64,000 bases of DNA, from the NCBI GenBank assembly GCA_017630455.1, contig JAGBVG010000074.1, forward strand, positions 62,001 through 126,000, in the 5' to 3' direction. Under the pieces are notes generated by a model that had not been told where the DNA came from, made no database searches, and saw only the letters and a list, made by a program, of their open reading frames with translations. Positions 7,778 to 17,482 of this stretch are shown here, piece after piece. The translations under genes were made by a program, and so were the position numbers. Numbering within the stretch: position 1 is the stretch's first letter; each line of letters begins with the position of its first letter. This stretch comes from Alistipes sp. (GTDB lineage: Bacteria; Bacteroidota; Bacteroidia; Bacteroidales; Rikenellaceae).

Positions 7778-9601
7778 CATTTCGATAAGATGGGCATATA
7801 TTCCACCCTTCTCCAAAAGTTCCTTATGAGTACCCTCCTCGGCTACACGACCCTGGTCTATAACGTAAATCCTATCTGCATTATATATAGTCGAGAGACG
7901 ATGAGCAATGACTATGGATGTACGACCCTTCAAAAGGTTTGTGAGAGCATCCTGCACCAGCTTCTCGCTCTCGGTATCGAGGGCCGACGTAGCTTCATCC
8001 AGAATAAGAATCTCGGGGTTCTTAAGCACTGCACGCGCAATGCTCAGACGCTGACGCTGACCTCCCGAAAGCTTGGTACCGCGGTCACCAATATTTGTGT
8101 CATACCCCTCGGGGCTTGCCATAATGAAGCTATGAGCGTTGGCAACCTTACAAGCCTCAACAAGCTCGTCACGCGTAGCCTCTGGGCGACCCATAAGGAT
8201 ATTACCCTCTATCGAGTCGTTAAACAACACAGTATCCTGCGATACGATGCTCATCTTGCTGCGCAACGACTCCTGCGCAAACTCCTTGATCGACACACCA
8301 TCGAAGAGTATATCACCCTTGGTAACATCATAGAAGCGTGGTACAAGCTCCGAAAGTGTAGACTTACCACCTCCCGAAGGACCTACCAAGGCTATAGTCT
8401 CACCCTTACCTATGCGCAATGATACGTTGTTGATAATCTCCCTATCGCCATCATACGAGAAGTGTACATTGCGGAACTCGATAGCCTCCTTGATACCCTC
8501 AAACTTACGAGCATCTACTCGATCCTGCACCTCACTCTGGGTGTCGATAAGCGAGAAGATACGCTCTCCCGCCGCAACACCCTGGTTAATATTTGCAAAC
8601 TGGTCGATAAATGAGCGCAAAGGACGTGTGATCTGCGAGAAGGCTGCGATAAAGGCTATAAATCCTGCACCCGTGATCATACCCTCATTGACAAGCGTTC
8701 CTCCGAAGACAAGGATTACAGCCACGGCTGTGATACCCAAAAACTCACTCATAGGCGATGCCAACTGCTGACGACGAGCCATAGAGAGAAGCAGGCGCGA
8801 CATATCCGCATTTATACTCCTAAACTTATCAACGATAAAACTTGTTGCGTTGTAGCCCTTGACAATCTTCATACCCGAGAGCGACTCATCGAGAACCGAG
8901 ACAAGATCTGCCATACGCTCCTGACCACGCTTAGCAGGATGACGCAATCTCTTTACAATACCGCCTATGATAACTCCCACGATAGGAAGGAAGATAACAG
9001 CAAAGAGTGACAGCTGCCACGAGATACCTATCATCAATACCAAGTAACCTATAATCAAGAATGGATCGCGGAACGCCACCTGCAGGGTGTTGGTGATACA
9101 AAACTGCACTACCATAACATCCTGAGTAATCTTCGACATAATATCACCCTTACGCTGGTCGCTGAAGAAGCCTACGTTCATATTCAACACACGGCTGAAC
9201 ATTTCGTCTCGCATACGGCGCACGGTGTTGATACGGAGGCTCTCCACCGTCATTGCCGAGGCATAGCGGAAGAGGTTACTTAGGAGGTTCATACATATAG
9301 TCACACCGCCAAGCATAGCCATAAACTTAATGGTCTGGAACTCCGCACCGAAAGTTATGGTATATACCCACGATAATATAGCGTTGAAACCCTCCTGATT
9401 AAGCTCTATGGCTGGGAATGTGTAGATAGGTACAAAGTTGAAACCACCCTCGGAGTTGAACATAGCGTTCAGGATAGGGATGATCATAGCATAGTTAAAG
9501 GTGTTGAACACCGCGTGCAGAGCCGCAAAAAAGAAGTAGGGAATGGTATACTTACTAAGCGGCTTTGCAAAGTTCAGAAGTCGGAAATATGTCTTTATCA
9601 T
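7763..9601 (-). CDS. ABC transporter, MsbA-like fused permease/ATPase
   Basis: 612 residues forming a half-transporter that would act as a homodimer in the inner membrane. Six membrane helices fall in about residues 15-310 and the ATPase in about 345-612. The nucleotide-binding motifs are intact: Walker A GPSGGGKSTLSE (about residue 405), signature LSGGQRQR, Walker B ILILDEATSALD and the switch His in IAHRLST. The family exports lipids (lipid A in MsbA) or drugs; the substrate cannot be read here. nrnA lies 7 nt upstream on the same strand, so the two are probably co-transcribed. Confidence 0.93.
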   Translation of the reverse strand: MIKTYFRLLNFAKPLSKYTIPYFFFAALHAVFNTFNYAMIIPILNAMFNSEGGFNFVPIYTFPAIELNQEGFNAILSWVYTITFGAEFQTIKFMAMLGGVTICMNLLSNLFRYASAMTVESLRINTVRRMRDEMFSRVLNMNVGFFSDQRKGDIMSKITQDVMVVQFCITNTLQVAFRDPFLIIGYLVLMIGISWQLSLFAVIFLPIVGVIIGGIVKRLRHPAKRGQERMADLVSVLDESLSGMKIVKGYNATSFIVDKFRSINADMSRLLLSMARRQQLASPMSEFLGITAVAVILVFGGTLVNEGMITGAGFIAFIAAFSQITRPLRSFIDQFANINQGVAAGERIFSLIDTQSEVQDRVDARKFEGIKEAIEFRNVHFSYDGDREIINNVSLRIGKGETIALVGPSGGGKSTLSELVPRFYDVTKGDILFDGVSIKEFAQESLRSKMSIVSQDTVLFNDSIEGNILMGRPEATRDELVEACKVANAHSFIMASPEGYDTNIGDRGTKLSGGQRQRLSIARAVLKNPEILILDEATSALDTESEKLVQDALTNLLKGRTSIVIAHRLSTIYNADRIYVIDQGRVAEEGTHKELLEKGGIYAHLIEMQSFS

Positions 9602-9608
9602 AATCGTT

Positions 9609-10634
9609 CTACTTTAACATACCCTCTGCGGCATACTCCTTAACCTTCTCCTCATAGAACTTCAGGGTCTCCTCCATCGTCATAAATGACTTACCTCCTG
9701 CGGCATTCTTATGTCCACCACCATTGAAGTAACGCTGGGCAAAGACGTTTACATCTATATCGCCTCGCGAGCGTAGTGACACACGTATAAAGTCGTTATG
9801 CTCGGTGAATATTGCCGACATCTTCATCTTCTTAATCGTAAGAGGATAGTTCACAAAACCCTCAGAGTCGCCCTGCTGGAACCAAAAGCGTTTTAACTCC
9901 TCGGCCGTAAGAGACATATGCGCCACGGTGCCATTGTGAAATATCTTCATCTTGCGATTTATGACATAACCAAAGAGACGAGCTCTGCCCTCGGTGAATG
10001 AGTTGTAGACATTGTTGTGGATATCTGGTATCGAGATACCCTTCTCGGCGAGGATGCTCACCATACGGAATACGTCAGGTGTGACGCTCGAGAATGCAAA
10101 GTTTCCGGTATCGGTCATCATACCCACAAATAGGTTCTCGGCCATATCTCGCGATATGCGCTCCGCACCAAACATCTGCTCCACGATGATAGCTACAAGA
10201 TAACAGGTGCTCGAAGCCTTAGGATAAGAGAACATAAGGTCGAAATCCTCCATCGGATCGAGGTGGTGATCGATAAGCACACGTTTGGCGTGCTGATTCT
10301 CATCGATGAGTTCACTAAGACCATCGAGGCGCGACATTGTGTGGAAATCGAGACAGAAGATCACATCAGCACCACGCACAGCCTTGGCTGACGTCTGCTC
10401 GTCACTCTTATATATCACCATCTCCTCGGCGTGAGGCATAAAATCGAGGTAGTAGGGGTAGCGGTTGGGAACCACACACGTTACATCGTGACCCTCCGCT
10501 TTCAACACTTCAGCCCAAGCCAAAGAGGAACCTATGGCATCACCATCAGGATTTGTATGAGCCAGAATCAATACTCTCTGTGGCGTAGCAAGCATACTAC
10601 GCAGCTCATCTATCTTACATTTATCTATCTGCAT
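9609..10634 (-). CDS. nrnA: DHH/DHHA1 phosphoesterase, NrnA-like oligoribonuclease / pAp phosphatase
   Basis: 341 residues. The DHH domain (about 1-190) carries the metal-binding motifs HTNPDGDAIGSSLA and LIDHHLDP. The DHHA1 domain (about 230-341) ends with the RNA/nucleotide-binding GGGHKNAAGG. NrnA enzymes degrade 2-5-mer RNA and hydrolyse 3'-phosphoadenosine 5'-phosphate. There is no separate orn-like gene in the window. Promoter -7 TATATTTG lies on the minus strand at 10663-10670 with CAA/TTG at 10691-10693, 29 nt upstream of the ATG. It is followed by the ABC transporter. Confidence 0.92.
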   Translation of the reverse strand: MQIDKCKIDELRSMLATPQRVLILAHTNPDGDAIGSSLAWAEVLKAEGHDVTCVVPNRYPYYLDFMPHAEEMVIYKSDEQTSAKAVRGADVIFCLDFHTMSRLDGLSELIDENQHAKRVLIDHHLDPMEDFDLMFSYPKASSTCYLVAIIVEQMFGAERISRDMAENLFVGMMTDTGNFAFSSVTPDVFRMVSILAEKGISIPDIHNNVYNSFTEGRARLFGYVINRKMKIFHNGTVAHMSLTAEELKRFWFQQGDSEGFVNYPLTIKKMKMSAIFTEHNDFIRVSLRSRGDIDVNVFAQRYFNGGGHKNAAGGKSFMTMEETLKFYEEKVKEYAAEGMLK

Positions 10635-10662
10635 AATTAAGAGTGTTATGCCTTAAACTTTG

Positions 10663-10693
10663 CAAATATACTAAAAATGTATTTATTATTCAA
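10663..10693 (-). promoter_or_regulatory. Promoter of nrnA
   Basis: Minus-strand -7 TATATTTG (10663-10670) and a TTG at 10691-10693 at about 20-nt spacing. Confidence 0.6.
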
Positions 10694-11138
10694 CACTTCT
10701 TATCTTATTGTATCACCTTTTTTATCCTTGTTTTTCTCTCTATATGACATATTTGGCAGCTTTTGTGAGCCGAAAAGGCAGGGATCTATTTAGCACCTAT
10801 TTTTCGAAAACACCACACTATTCCGATTTATCAACACTAATTTTTTATTTTTTTATACTTATATTTAAATATTAAAATAAAATAGAAATAATAATATCTG
10901 TTGATTATGTTAGTAACTTTTGAAAACACTTTTTCTTAACACATTATTACTTTTTCTTTTAATTATTTTCTTATTCAAATTATTAAAAATCAAATAAATA
11001 TAAAAATAATAAACAATTGTTGAAAATAGTTATCAACATATAAACAACGATTTTTTATTAACATTGCTTATTGATAAATATCGCCAAAATAGAAATTGTG
11101 TGTTGAAACAAAATTTATTCTTTTCTCTTGCAAAAAAT
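10694..11138. other. Gene-free AT-rich region with DnaA-box-like motifs (candidate oriC or DnaA-binding region)
   Basis: About 450 bp without a credible ORF, between nrnA and mrp. From about 10840 to 11060 it is almost pure A/T. TTATCAACA (one change from the TTATCCACA DnaA box) occurs at 10828-10836 and 11030-11038, with a third copy at 11204-11212 just inside the mrp 3' flank. Near-matches occur at 10899-10907 (TGTTGATTA) and around 11069 (TTATTGATAA). Origin function is an inference; the region could instead be ordinary AT-rich spacer. Confidence 0.4.
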
Positions 11139-11165
11139 AAACGGCCGTATATGCAACGGCCGTTT
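11139..11165 (-). terminator. Terminator after mrp
   Basis: AAACGGCCGT / ACGGCCGTTT stem followed on the minus strand by ATTTTTTG. Confidence 0.85.
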
Positions 11166-11218
11166 CGAAATTCCAAATTTATTTTTCAAAATTTGCTTAA
11201 CATTTATCAACACTCTTT

Positions 11219-12274
11219 TTAACACTCCGCAGGTAACTTTTCAACAACCTTTGCAGCGATGGCAGCGTAATACTCCTCGACACGTGGGTCGTAGCCTCCC
11301 GCAGGGCGTCCCTCGTCGCTACCCTCCATAATTGACTGTATGATAGGCACTTCACCCAAAACATCCACGCCAATCTCCTGAGCATAACGTGCCGCGCCAC
11401 CCTTACCAAACAGATAGTAGCGGTTATTAGGCAGCTCCTCAGGTGTAAACCACGCCATATTCTCCACAACGCCCAATACAGGAATGTTAACCTGTGGGTA
11501 GCGGAACATCTCAACACCGCGCACCACATCCGCTACAGCCACCTGCTGAGGCGTAGAGACTATGACAGCACCCGAGATCTTTAGCTCGTTGATAATCGAG
11601 AGGTGGATATCACCTGTGCCTGGGGGAAGGTCAACCAACAGATAGTCCAACTTACCCCAGCGAGTCTGGTGGATAAGCTGATGCAGGGCATTCACAGCCA
11701 TACCGCCGCGCCACATAAGAGCATCAGTAGGCTTGATGAAGAAGCCGATAGACATAATCTTTATACCCAACGACTGGCAAGGAATGATAAAGTCATGACC
11801 CTCCTCGTCGCGCTCAGCATCGGGAATATAACCCTCACATCCAAACATCTTATTCTGCGACGGACCATAGATATCGGCATCGAGGATACCCACGTTGTAA
11901 CCCCTCTGGCGCAGTGCCACGGCGAGGTTTGCAGTGACTGTAGACTTTCCTACACCACCTTTACCCGATGCCACGGCAATAACGCGTGTAATTTCGGTTG
12001 TGGTTGTTACATTCTCCTGACGGCGTGGCTTTGGTGCTGCCTCGCGAATGATAACCATAACCTTATTATCTGGGTATGATTTTGCCATAAGCTCCTCGAC
12101 CTGACGCTTCACCTTCTGTGCAAAGGGGTCGCGAGCCTTCTGGAAACGTAGTGTTATGGCCACTGAGCCATCCTCACCCATATCTGCGCGATCAACAAAA
12201 CCGCTGTCGACGATGTTCTGCTCCGTCTCGGGGTGTATAATCTGGCGTAGTAGCGCCTCTAACTGTTCGTTCAT
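11219..12274 (-). CDS. mrp: Mrp/ApbC family P-loop ATPase (iron-sulfur cluster carrier)
   Basis: 351 residues. An N-terminal MIP18/DUF59-like domain (about 1-75) precedes a deviant Walker A, SGKGGVGKSTVTANLAV (about residue 108), and switch segments DADIYGPSQ and LLVDLPPGTGD. Members bind and transfer Fe-S clusters in the cytosol. The usual C-terminal CxxC that bridges the cluster is not present: the corresponding stretch reads VENMAWFTPEELPNNRYY. The cluster-carrier role is therefore assigned by family, not by seen ligands. sppA lies 24 nt upstream on the same strand. Confidence 0.9.
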   Translation of the reverse strand: MNEQLEALLRQIIHPETEQNIVDSGFVDRADMGEDGSVAITLRFQKARDPFAQKVKRQVEELMAKSYPDNKVMVIIREAAPKPRRQENVTTTTEITRVIAVASGKGGVGKSTVTANLAVALRQRGYNVGILDADIYGPSQNKMFGCEGYIPDAERDEEGHDFIIPCQSLGIKIMSIGFFIKPTDALMWRGGMAVNALHQLIHQTRWGKLDYLLVDLPPGTGDIHLSIINELKISGAVIVSTPQQVAVADVVRGVEMFRYPQVNIPVLGVVENMAWFTPEELPNNRYYLFGKGGAARYAQEIGVDVLGEVPIIQSIMEGSDEGRPAGGYDPRVEEYYAAIAAKVVEKLPAEC

Positions 12275-12298
12275 AGTTTGTTAGAAATATTCTATTAA

Positions 12299-14128
12299 TT
12301 AAAACTCAATCTTCAAATCTCCAACTACACGTGTCTGAATACCAGAGTGTGTGAAAATCACAGGAATCTCCTTGATGATATCACCTATCTCATCGCCATA
12401 GATATTGTAATTGAGACCCCAGTTCTTGGCGTAGACCATAGTCATAGAGTTCAAATACTCCTCGAAAGGTGTAAGAGGTGCTACATACTCGCAAATCTTA
12501 TAGTTCGAAGATATATCGGCCAACTCTACAGCCTTACCAACAGCCTCGTTGAAACCACCTATGGCATCCACCAAGCCTATCTCCTTTGCCATAGTGCCGC
12601 TCCATACTCTACCCTCAGCGATGTTGAAAACCTTGTTTATGTCGAGGTTACGACCCTCGGCAACGTGCTGAGTAAAGGTCTCATATACTCTATCCACGCT
12701 TTTGTTAAGATTCTTACGCTGTATATCTGTAACAGGCTGGAAGAGGCTTGGGGTAACCGCTGCAGGTGATGTCTGCACACCATCCAGTGTAACACCCAAA
12801 CGGTAGGTAAGGAAGTTCTTGATGTTAGGGATCATACCAAACACACCGATAGAGCCTGTGAGGGTGCTCTTGTCGCTGAAGATGTAGTCCGCAGGAGCAG
12901 AGATGTAATAACCACCACTGGCTGCCATATCACCCATAGATACCACCACAGGCTTCACCTGCTGGAGGAGTGTCATCTCTCGCCACGCCAACTCTGATGC
13001 TATTGCCGAGCCACCAGGAGAGTTCACACGCACAACAACCGACTTAATAGCGTCGTTGAGGCGTGCATCGCGCAACTCACGAGCCAGGCGTGAGCCATAT
13101 ACAGAGCCATCCTCGTAGTTATTACCATCAACAATCTGACCCTCGGCATAGATAATAGCCACGATAGGTGCGGTCTCAAACTCCAAAGAGTTAGAGTTTC
13201 CTACCGATGTGCTGAGGTGTGAGGTATTGATTGAAGATACGTAATCGGCAAGTGTTGTGGTGTTGAACAAACCATTTTCGTTGCGCTTAACACCATAATT
13301 ATCATAGAGCGTAAAGAGGTAATCCTCCTGCTCCACAGCGTCGATCATACCTGCAGCAAGAGCATCATCAGGGAACGATACAGCGAGGTTCGCAGCATAA
13401 CTCTTCAAAGTCTCAACACTAAGGTTACGGCTTACAGCGATATCCTCGCAGATGCTCTGCCAGATAGAGTCTACCATCTCCTGATTCTGCTTGCGGTTGG
13501 CATCCGACATCTTTGTGAGGAAGAAAGGCTCAACGGCACTCTTATACTTACAAGAAGAAGGGCGGAAGATCTCAACACCGATACCCAACTTATCAAAAAC
13601 ACCCTTGTAGAACATCAGAGATGTGGCACATCCGTACCAGTCGAGAGATCCCTCAGGGTTGAGGACAATCTTATCGGCAACCGATGCGAGGTAGTAGTCT
13701 GTCTGGGTATAGTAGTAGTTGTATGCCACGATGAACTTTCCCGACTGCTTGAATCTGTTGAGGGCATAGCGCAACTCCTCGATGTTGGCCGTAGATACCA
13801 CACCCGCACCATCGGCATAGATGCAGATACCCTTGATATTATCATCCGACGCTGCCTGCTCAATTGCCGACAACACCTTCAAAAGTGGCAAAGTCTCGGT
13901 TACCGACATTGACATAGGGTCGAAGCCGCCAAGTGGTGAAGATGTAGGTGCGTCGGTGATATCCTCACCTATATTAATATATAGGATAGACTCACTCTTT
14001 ACACCACTCTCTCCTGCATTCATTTCGAGCAAAGCACCCACCAACGAGCCTATTGCAAAAACGAATATACCTACGATACCTACTATCCAGGCAAGCATCG
14101 AGGCTCCAAACATTTTTAAGAAATTCAT
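12299..14128 (-). CDS. sppA: Signal peptide peptidase SppA, 67-kDa type
   Basis: 609-residue inner-membrane serine protease that degrades signal peptides left after secretion. One N-terminal membrane segment (about 8-34) anchors two tandem peptidase S49 domains. The Ser/Lys dyad is visible: Lys196 in YKSAVEPFF (N-terminal domain) and Ser404 in DMAASGGYYIS (C-terminal domain), as in the E. coli long form. NSPGGSAIASE precedes the nucleophile domain. It sits between comM and mrp, all on the minus strand, with spacings of 24-66 nt. Confidence 0.95.
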   Translation of the reverse strand: MNFLKMFGASMLAWIVGIVGIFVFAIGSLVGALLEMNAGESGVKSESILYINIGEDITDAPTSSPLGGFDPMSMSVTETLPLLKVLSAIEQAASDDNIKGICIYADGAGVVSTANIEELRYALNRFKQSGKFIVAYNYYYTQTDYYLASVADKIVLNPEGSLDWYGCATSLMFYKGVFDKLGIGVEIFRPSSCKYKSAVEPFFLTKMSDANRKQNQEMVDSIWQSICEDIAVSRNLSVETLKSYAANLAVSFPDDALAAGMIDAVEQEDYLFTLYDNYGVKRNENGLFNTTTLADYVSSINTSHLSTSVGNSNSLEFETAPIVAIIYAEGQIVDGNNYEDGSVYGSRLARELRDARLNDAIKSVVVRVNSPGGSAIASELAWREMTLLQQVKPVVVSMGDMAASGGYYISAPADYIFSDKSTLTGSIGVFGMIPNIKNFLTYRLGVTLDGVQTSPAAVTPSLFQPVTDIQRKNLNKSVDRVYETFTQHVAEGRNLDINKVFNIAEGRVWSGTMAKEIGLVDAIGGFNEAVGKAVELADISSNYKICEYVAPLTPFEEYLNSMTMVYAKNWGLNYNIYGDEIGDIIKEIPVIFTHSGIQTRVVGDLKIEF

Positions 14129-14194
14129 AATTTACGTTTTTAGTTAGTTTATACTTTTTTATCTCTTATTCGTGATGCTTATTGCTAATTATCT

Positions 14195-15736
14195 CTACCT
14201 TGCTCCCCACGTATCGCGATCCAACGAGCGGAAGCCTATAGCCTCGGTGATGTGGCTTGGTTCGATATTCTCCTTACCCTCGAGGTCGGCGATGGTGCGT
14301 GCCACCTTGATGATTCTGTCGTAGGCACGTGCCGAGAGGTTGAGGCGGTTCATTGCGCTCTCCAGAAGCGTAGAGCATACCTTATCCAATGGTGCGAAGC
14401 GGCGAAGCATTGCGCTGTTCATCATAGCGTTGCAGTGTATGTCGAGGCCTTCGAAACGTCGCAGCTGTATCTCGCGCGCAGCAATCACACGCTTACGAAT
14501 CTCCGCACTCGACTCGGCCTTTTCCGTAGATGTCATCTCCGATATCGCCACAGGAACAACCTCTATATGTATGTCTATACGATCCATTAGTGGCCCTGAG
14601 ATGTGCGACATATAGCGATGTACTGCCGCTGCCGAGCAACTACACTCCTTCGTAGGGTGGTTGTAGTAGCCGCAAGGGCAGGGGTTCATAGATGCTATGA
14701 GTGTGAAGCGCGCTGGATAGTCGACACTATACTTAGCACGCGATATGGTAATGTGTCTATCCTCGAGAGGCTGGCGCAGCACCTCCAGGACGTTACGTCC
14801 AAACTCCGGCATCTCGTCGAGGAAAAGCACGCCGTTGTTAGCGAGTGACACCTCACCAGGTTGTGGCGACTGTCCTCCACCTATCAGTGCCACCTGTGAA
14901 GTAAGGTGGTGTGGTGCTCGGAACGGACGTTGTGTGATAAGACCCTTATTTGTCCCTATCTTACCCGCCACGGAGTGTATCTTGGTGGTTTCCAATGCCT
15001 CCTCGAGGGTCATAGGCGGAAGTATCGTAGGTAGGCGGCGCGCAAGCATCGTCTTGCCAGATCCTGGTGCGCCTATCATTATTACGTTGTGTCCTCCGGC
15101 TGCAGCTATCTCCAGTGCTCGCTTGACATATACCTGACCCTTGACATCGGCAAAATCCTCATAAAACTCATCCTCCTCAACCTCGCCGCTACGGTTTATA
15201 AGATTCTCCGCAGGGGTGTAGGGAATCTTCTGCTCGAGTATCTGGCAAAGCTCCATAAGTGTTGTGATGCCTATACACTCTATACCCTCCACCACGGCGC
15301 CCTCCGAGATATTCTCCTCGGGCATAAACACACGCTTCAGACCCTTTTTTCGTGCCATAGCCACAAGTGGTAGTACACCCTTAACTGGTCGTATATAGCC
15401 GTTTAGCGACAGCTCGCCGATAAACATCGAATCCTCGAGCATCGTAGTGTGTATCTGCTCCGTAGCCAATAGGATACCTACGGCTATGGCGAGGTCATAC
15501 TGCGAACCCTCCTTGCGCAAATCGGCAGGGGCGAGGTTCACCACAGTCTTCTTCGCAATAAGCCTATACCCCGAGTTTTCGAAGGCTGCTTGAATACGCT
15601 CGTGGCTCTCCTTGATGGTGTTGTCGGGCAGACCTACGATATAGAGGCCTATACCTCCCGCTGCAACATTCACCTCTGCCGTAACATCCACAGCTTCGAT
15701 TCCCGATATAGCTCCGCTATTTACCTGAATGAACAT
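14195..15736 (-). CDS. comM: ComM/YifB family Mg-chelatase-like AAA+ ATPase
   Basis: 513 residues. An N-terminal ribosomal-S5/LonC-like domain (about 20-170; VGLPDNTIKESHERIQAAF) is followed by an AAA+ domain with Walker A GAPGSGKTMLARRLP (about residue 222) and Walker B LFLDEMPEF. A Mg-chelatase C-terminal region has a Cys-rich loop, NPCPCGYY..KECSCS. In naturally competent bacteria ComM is a branch-migration helicase for acquired DNA; its role in Bacteroidota is less clear. Confidence 0.93.
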   Translation of the reverse strand: MFIQVNSGAISGIEAVDVTAEVNVAAGGIGLYIVGLPDNTIKESHERIQAAFENSGYRLIAKKTVVNLAPADLRKEGSQYDLAIAVGILLATEQIHTTMLEDSMFIGELSLNGYIRPVKGVLPLVAMARKKGLKRVFMPEENISEGAVVEGIECIGITTLMELCQILEQKIPYTPAENLINRSGEVEEDEFYEDFADVKGQVYVKRALEIAAAGGHNVIMIGAPGSGKTMLARRLPTILPPMTLEEALETTKIHSVAGKIGTNKGLITQRPFRAPHHLTSQVALIGGGQSPQPGEVSLANNGVLFLDEMPEFGRNVLEVLRQPLEDRHITISRAKYSVDYPARFTLIASMNPCPCGYYNHPTKECSCSAAAVHRYMSHISGPLMDRIDIHIEVVPVAISEMTSTEKAESSAEIRKRVIAAREIQLRRFEGLDIHCNAMMNSAMLRRFAPLDKVCSTLLESAMNRLNLSARAYDRIIKVARTIADLEGKENIEPSHITEAIGFRSLDRDTWGAR

Positions 15737-15784
15737 AAGTTAAACGTTTCGTAGTTAGCAAATTATTACCTCACTATTTAATAT

Positions 15785-15820
15785 GCGTCGCCGACACCTT
15801 ACTTTTCACCTTTCACCTTT
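15785..15820 (-). repeat. Dispersed 36-bp repeat, copy A
   Basis: Read on the minus strand this block matches 54036-54071 at 30 of 36 positions (shared pieces TGAAAGGTGAAAAGT and GCGACGC). Weaker similarity continues for about 25 bp beyond GCGACGC. It lies in the 120-bp comM-dnaB gap. Confidence 0.65.
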
Positions 15821-15856
15821 AAACCTATGCAAGGCATACCATACTTTTCCCCTTGT

Positions 15857-17452
15857 TTAGAATGGTGCTTCGTCGCTACGTGGTGATGCGGGGATATCAA
15901 ACTCTCCGCCGCCCGACATCATACCGCTCGAGAAGCCCGACATAGGGTCGGGGTTGAAGCCCATAGGCTGGTTGCCACTCGACGAGAAGTCGTCGTAGGT
16001 CTCCTGTTTGCGGTAGTTATCGCGGCCCTGCATCGCCGTAGCCGTAACCGACGAGTCGGCATCGGCAAACTTAGCCTGCTCCTTGATGAAGCGCAGTGGC
16101 ACATCGGTAACCTCACCATTACGATGCTTGGCGATGATAATCTCGGCCATACCCGCTGTCGACATATTATTCTCGTCGGTGGTGAGGCCATAGTACTCAG
16201 GACGATGGATAAATGCTACAACATCGGCATCCTGCTCGATGGCTCCCGACTCACGAAGATCCGACAACTGAGGACGCTTCGTACCACCGCGGTTCTCCAC
16301 ATTACGGCTCAGCTGCGAGAGGGCTATGATAGGCACGTTAAGCTCCTTGGCAATAGCCTTCAGAGTACGTGAGATGAGCGACACCTCCTGCTCGCGGTTA
16401 CCACGTGTATCAGGTGTCGATGCGGTCATCAGCTGCAGGTAGTCGATGATGATAAGTTGTATGTTGTGCTGGGTCTTCAGACGGCGAGCCTTTGATCGGA
16501 ACTCAAATACTGATAAGGCTGGTGTGTCGTCGATAAAGAGTGGAGCGCGTCCCAACTCCACGGTGTTGGTCTCGAGGTGTGCCCACTGCTGCGATGTGAG
16601 GTTACCCGTACGCAGATCCTTGGAGCTTAGCTGTGTCTCGGCAACGATAAGACGATTCATAAGCTGCACCGATGACATCTCCAATGAGAACACCGCCACA
16701 GGGGTCTTGAAATCGACGGTCATATTACGCGCCATAGTAAGCACAAAGGCGGTCTTACCCATAGATGGTCGTGCCGCGATGATGATAAGGTCCGAAGGCT
16801 GCCAGCCGAGCGTCACGCTATCGATATCGGTAAATCCTGAGCGCACGCCGTTATACTCTCCTGCGGTCTTCGAGGCCTCCTCGATCTGTGCCAGCGACTT
16901 ACGCAGGATGTCGGCTGCAGACTGCACCGAGCGTTTCACATTACCCTCCGACACCTTGAATATCTCCTGCTCGGCATAGCCTATAAGCTCCGTGACATCC
17001 ACCTCCTCGTCGTAGGAGCGACGCTGGATCTCCGTTGCCGAGCGTATCAACTCGCGCTGCACATATTTCTGTGCGATGATCTTTGCGTGGAACTCAACGT
17101 GTGCTGCCGATGCCACCTTCTGCGTCAGCTCGGCGAGATATGCCGCACCACCCACCTTCTGAAGATTTTTCTGAGCCTTTAGGCGCTCGGTAACGGTGTA
17201 GAGGTCGATAGCCTTCATCTCGAACGAGAGCTCCTGTATAGCCTTGAAAATCAGTCTATGCTCCTCGAGATAGAAGGTCTCGGGCTTAACATACTCCTGC
17301 ACGTCGATGATAGCATCCCTCTCCAACATCAGTGCACCGAGTACCGCCTGCTCAAGTTCGGTGGCTTGAGGTGGCACAGTGCCGTCAATACCAGTCAGTT
17401 GCGCAAAAGCCTCGCTGTTATTCTCCGAATGTTTTTTATATTGTTTTGCCAT
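15857..17452 (-). CDS. dnaB: Replicative DNA helicase DnaB
   Basis: Hexameric 5'-3' helicase of the replication fork, 531 residues. The N-terminal DnaB_N domain spans about 25-130 (PPQATELEQAVLGALMLE) and the RecA-like C-terminal domain starts near 195. Walker A is ARPSMGKTAFVL, Walker B IIIDYLQLM, and the arginine-finger region KAIAKELNVPIIALSQLSR. There is no intein. The last 60 residues are a low-complexity Ser/Gly/Met tail. A promoter (minus-strand TAATTTTG at 17483-17490) lies 31 nt upstream, next to DnaA-box-like sequences and a 20-bp palindrome. Confidence 0.96.
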   Translation of the reverse strand: MAKQYKKHSENNSEAFAQLTGIDGTVPPQATELEQAVLGALMLERDAIIDVQEYVKPETFYLEEHRLIFKAIQELSFEMKAIDLYTVTERLKAQKNLQKVGGAAYLAELTQKVASAAHVEFHAKIIAQKYVQRELIRSATEIQRRSYDEEVDVTELIGYAEQEIFKVSEGNVKRSVQSAADILRKSLAQIEEASKTAGEYNGVRSGFTDIDSVTLGWQPSDLIIIAARPSMGKTAFVLTMARNMTVDFKTPVAVFSLEMSSVQLMNRLIVAETQLSSKDLRTGNLTSQQWAHLETNTVELGRAPLFIDDTPALSVFEFRSKARRLKTQHNIQLIIIDYLQLMTASTPDTRGNREQEVSLISRTLKAIAKELNVPIIALSQLSRNVENRGGTKRPQLSDLRESGAIEQDADVVAFIHRPEYYGLTTDENNMSTAGMAEIIIAKHRNGEVTDVPLRFIKEQAKFADADSSVTATAMQGRDNYRKQETYDDFSSSGNQPMGFNPDPMSGFSSGMMSGGGEFDIPASPRSDEAPF

Positions 17453-17482
17453 ATATGAATCGAGATAGGGTTAAAACATCCA

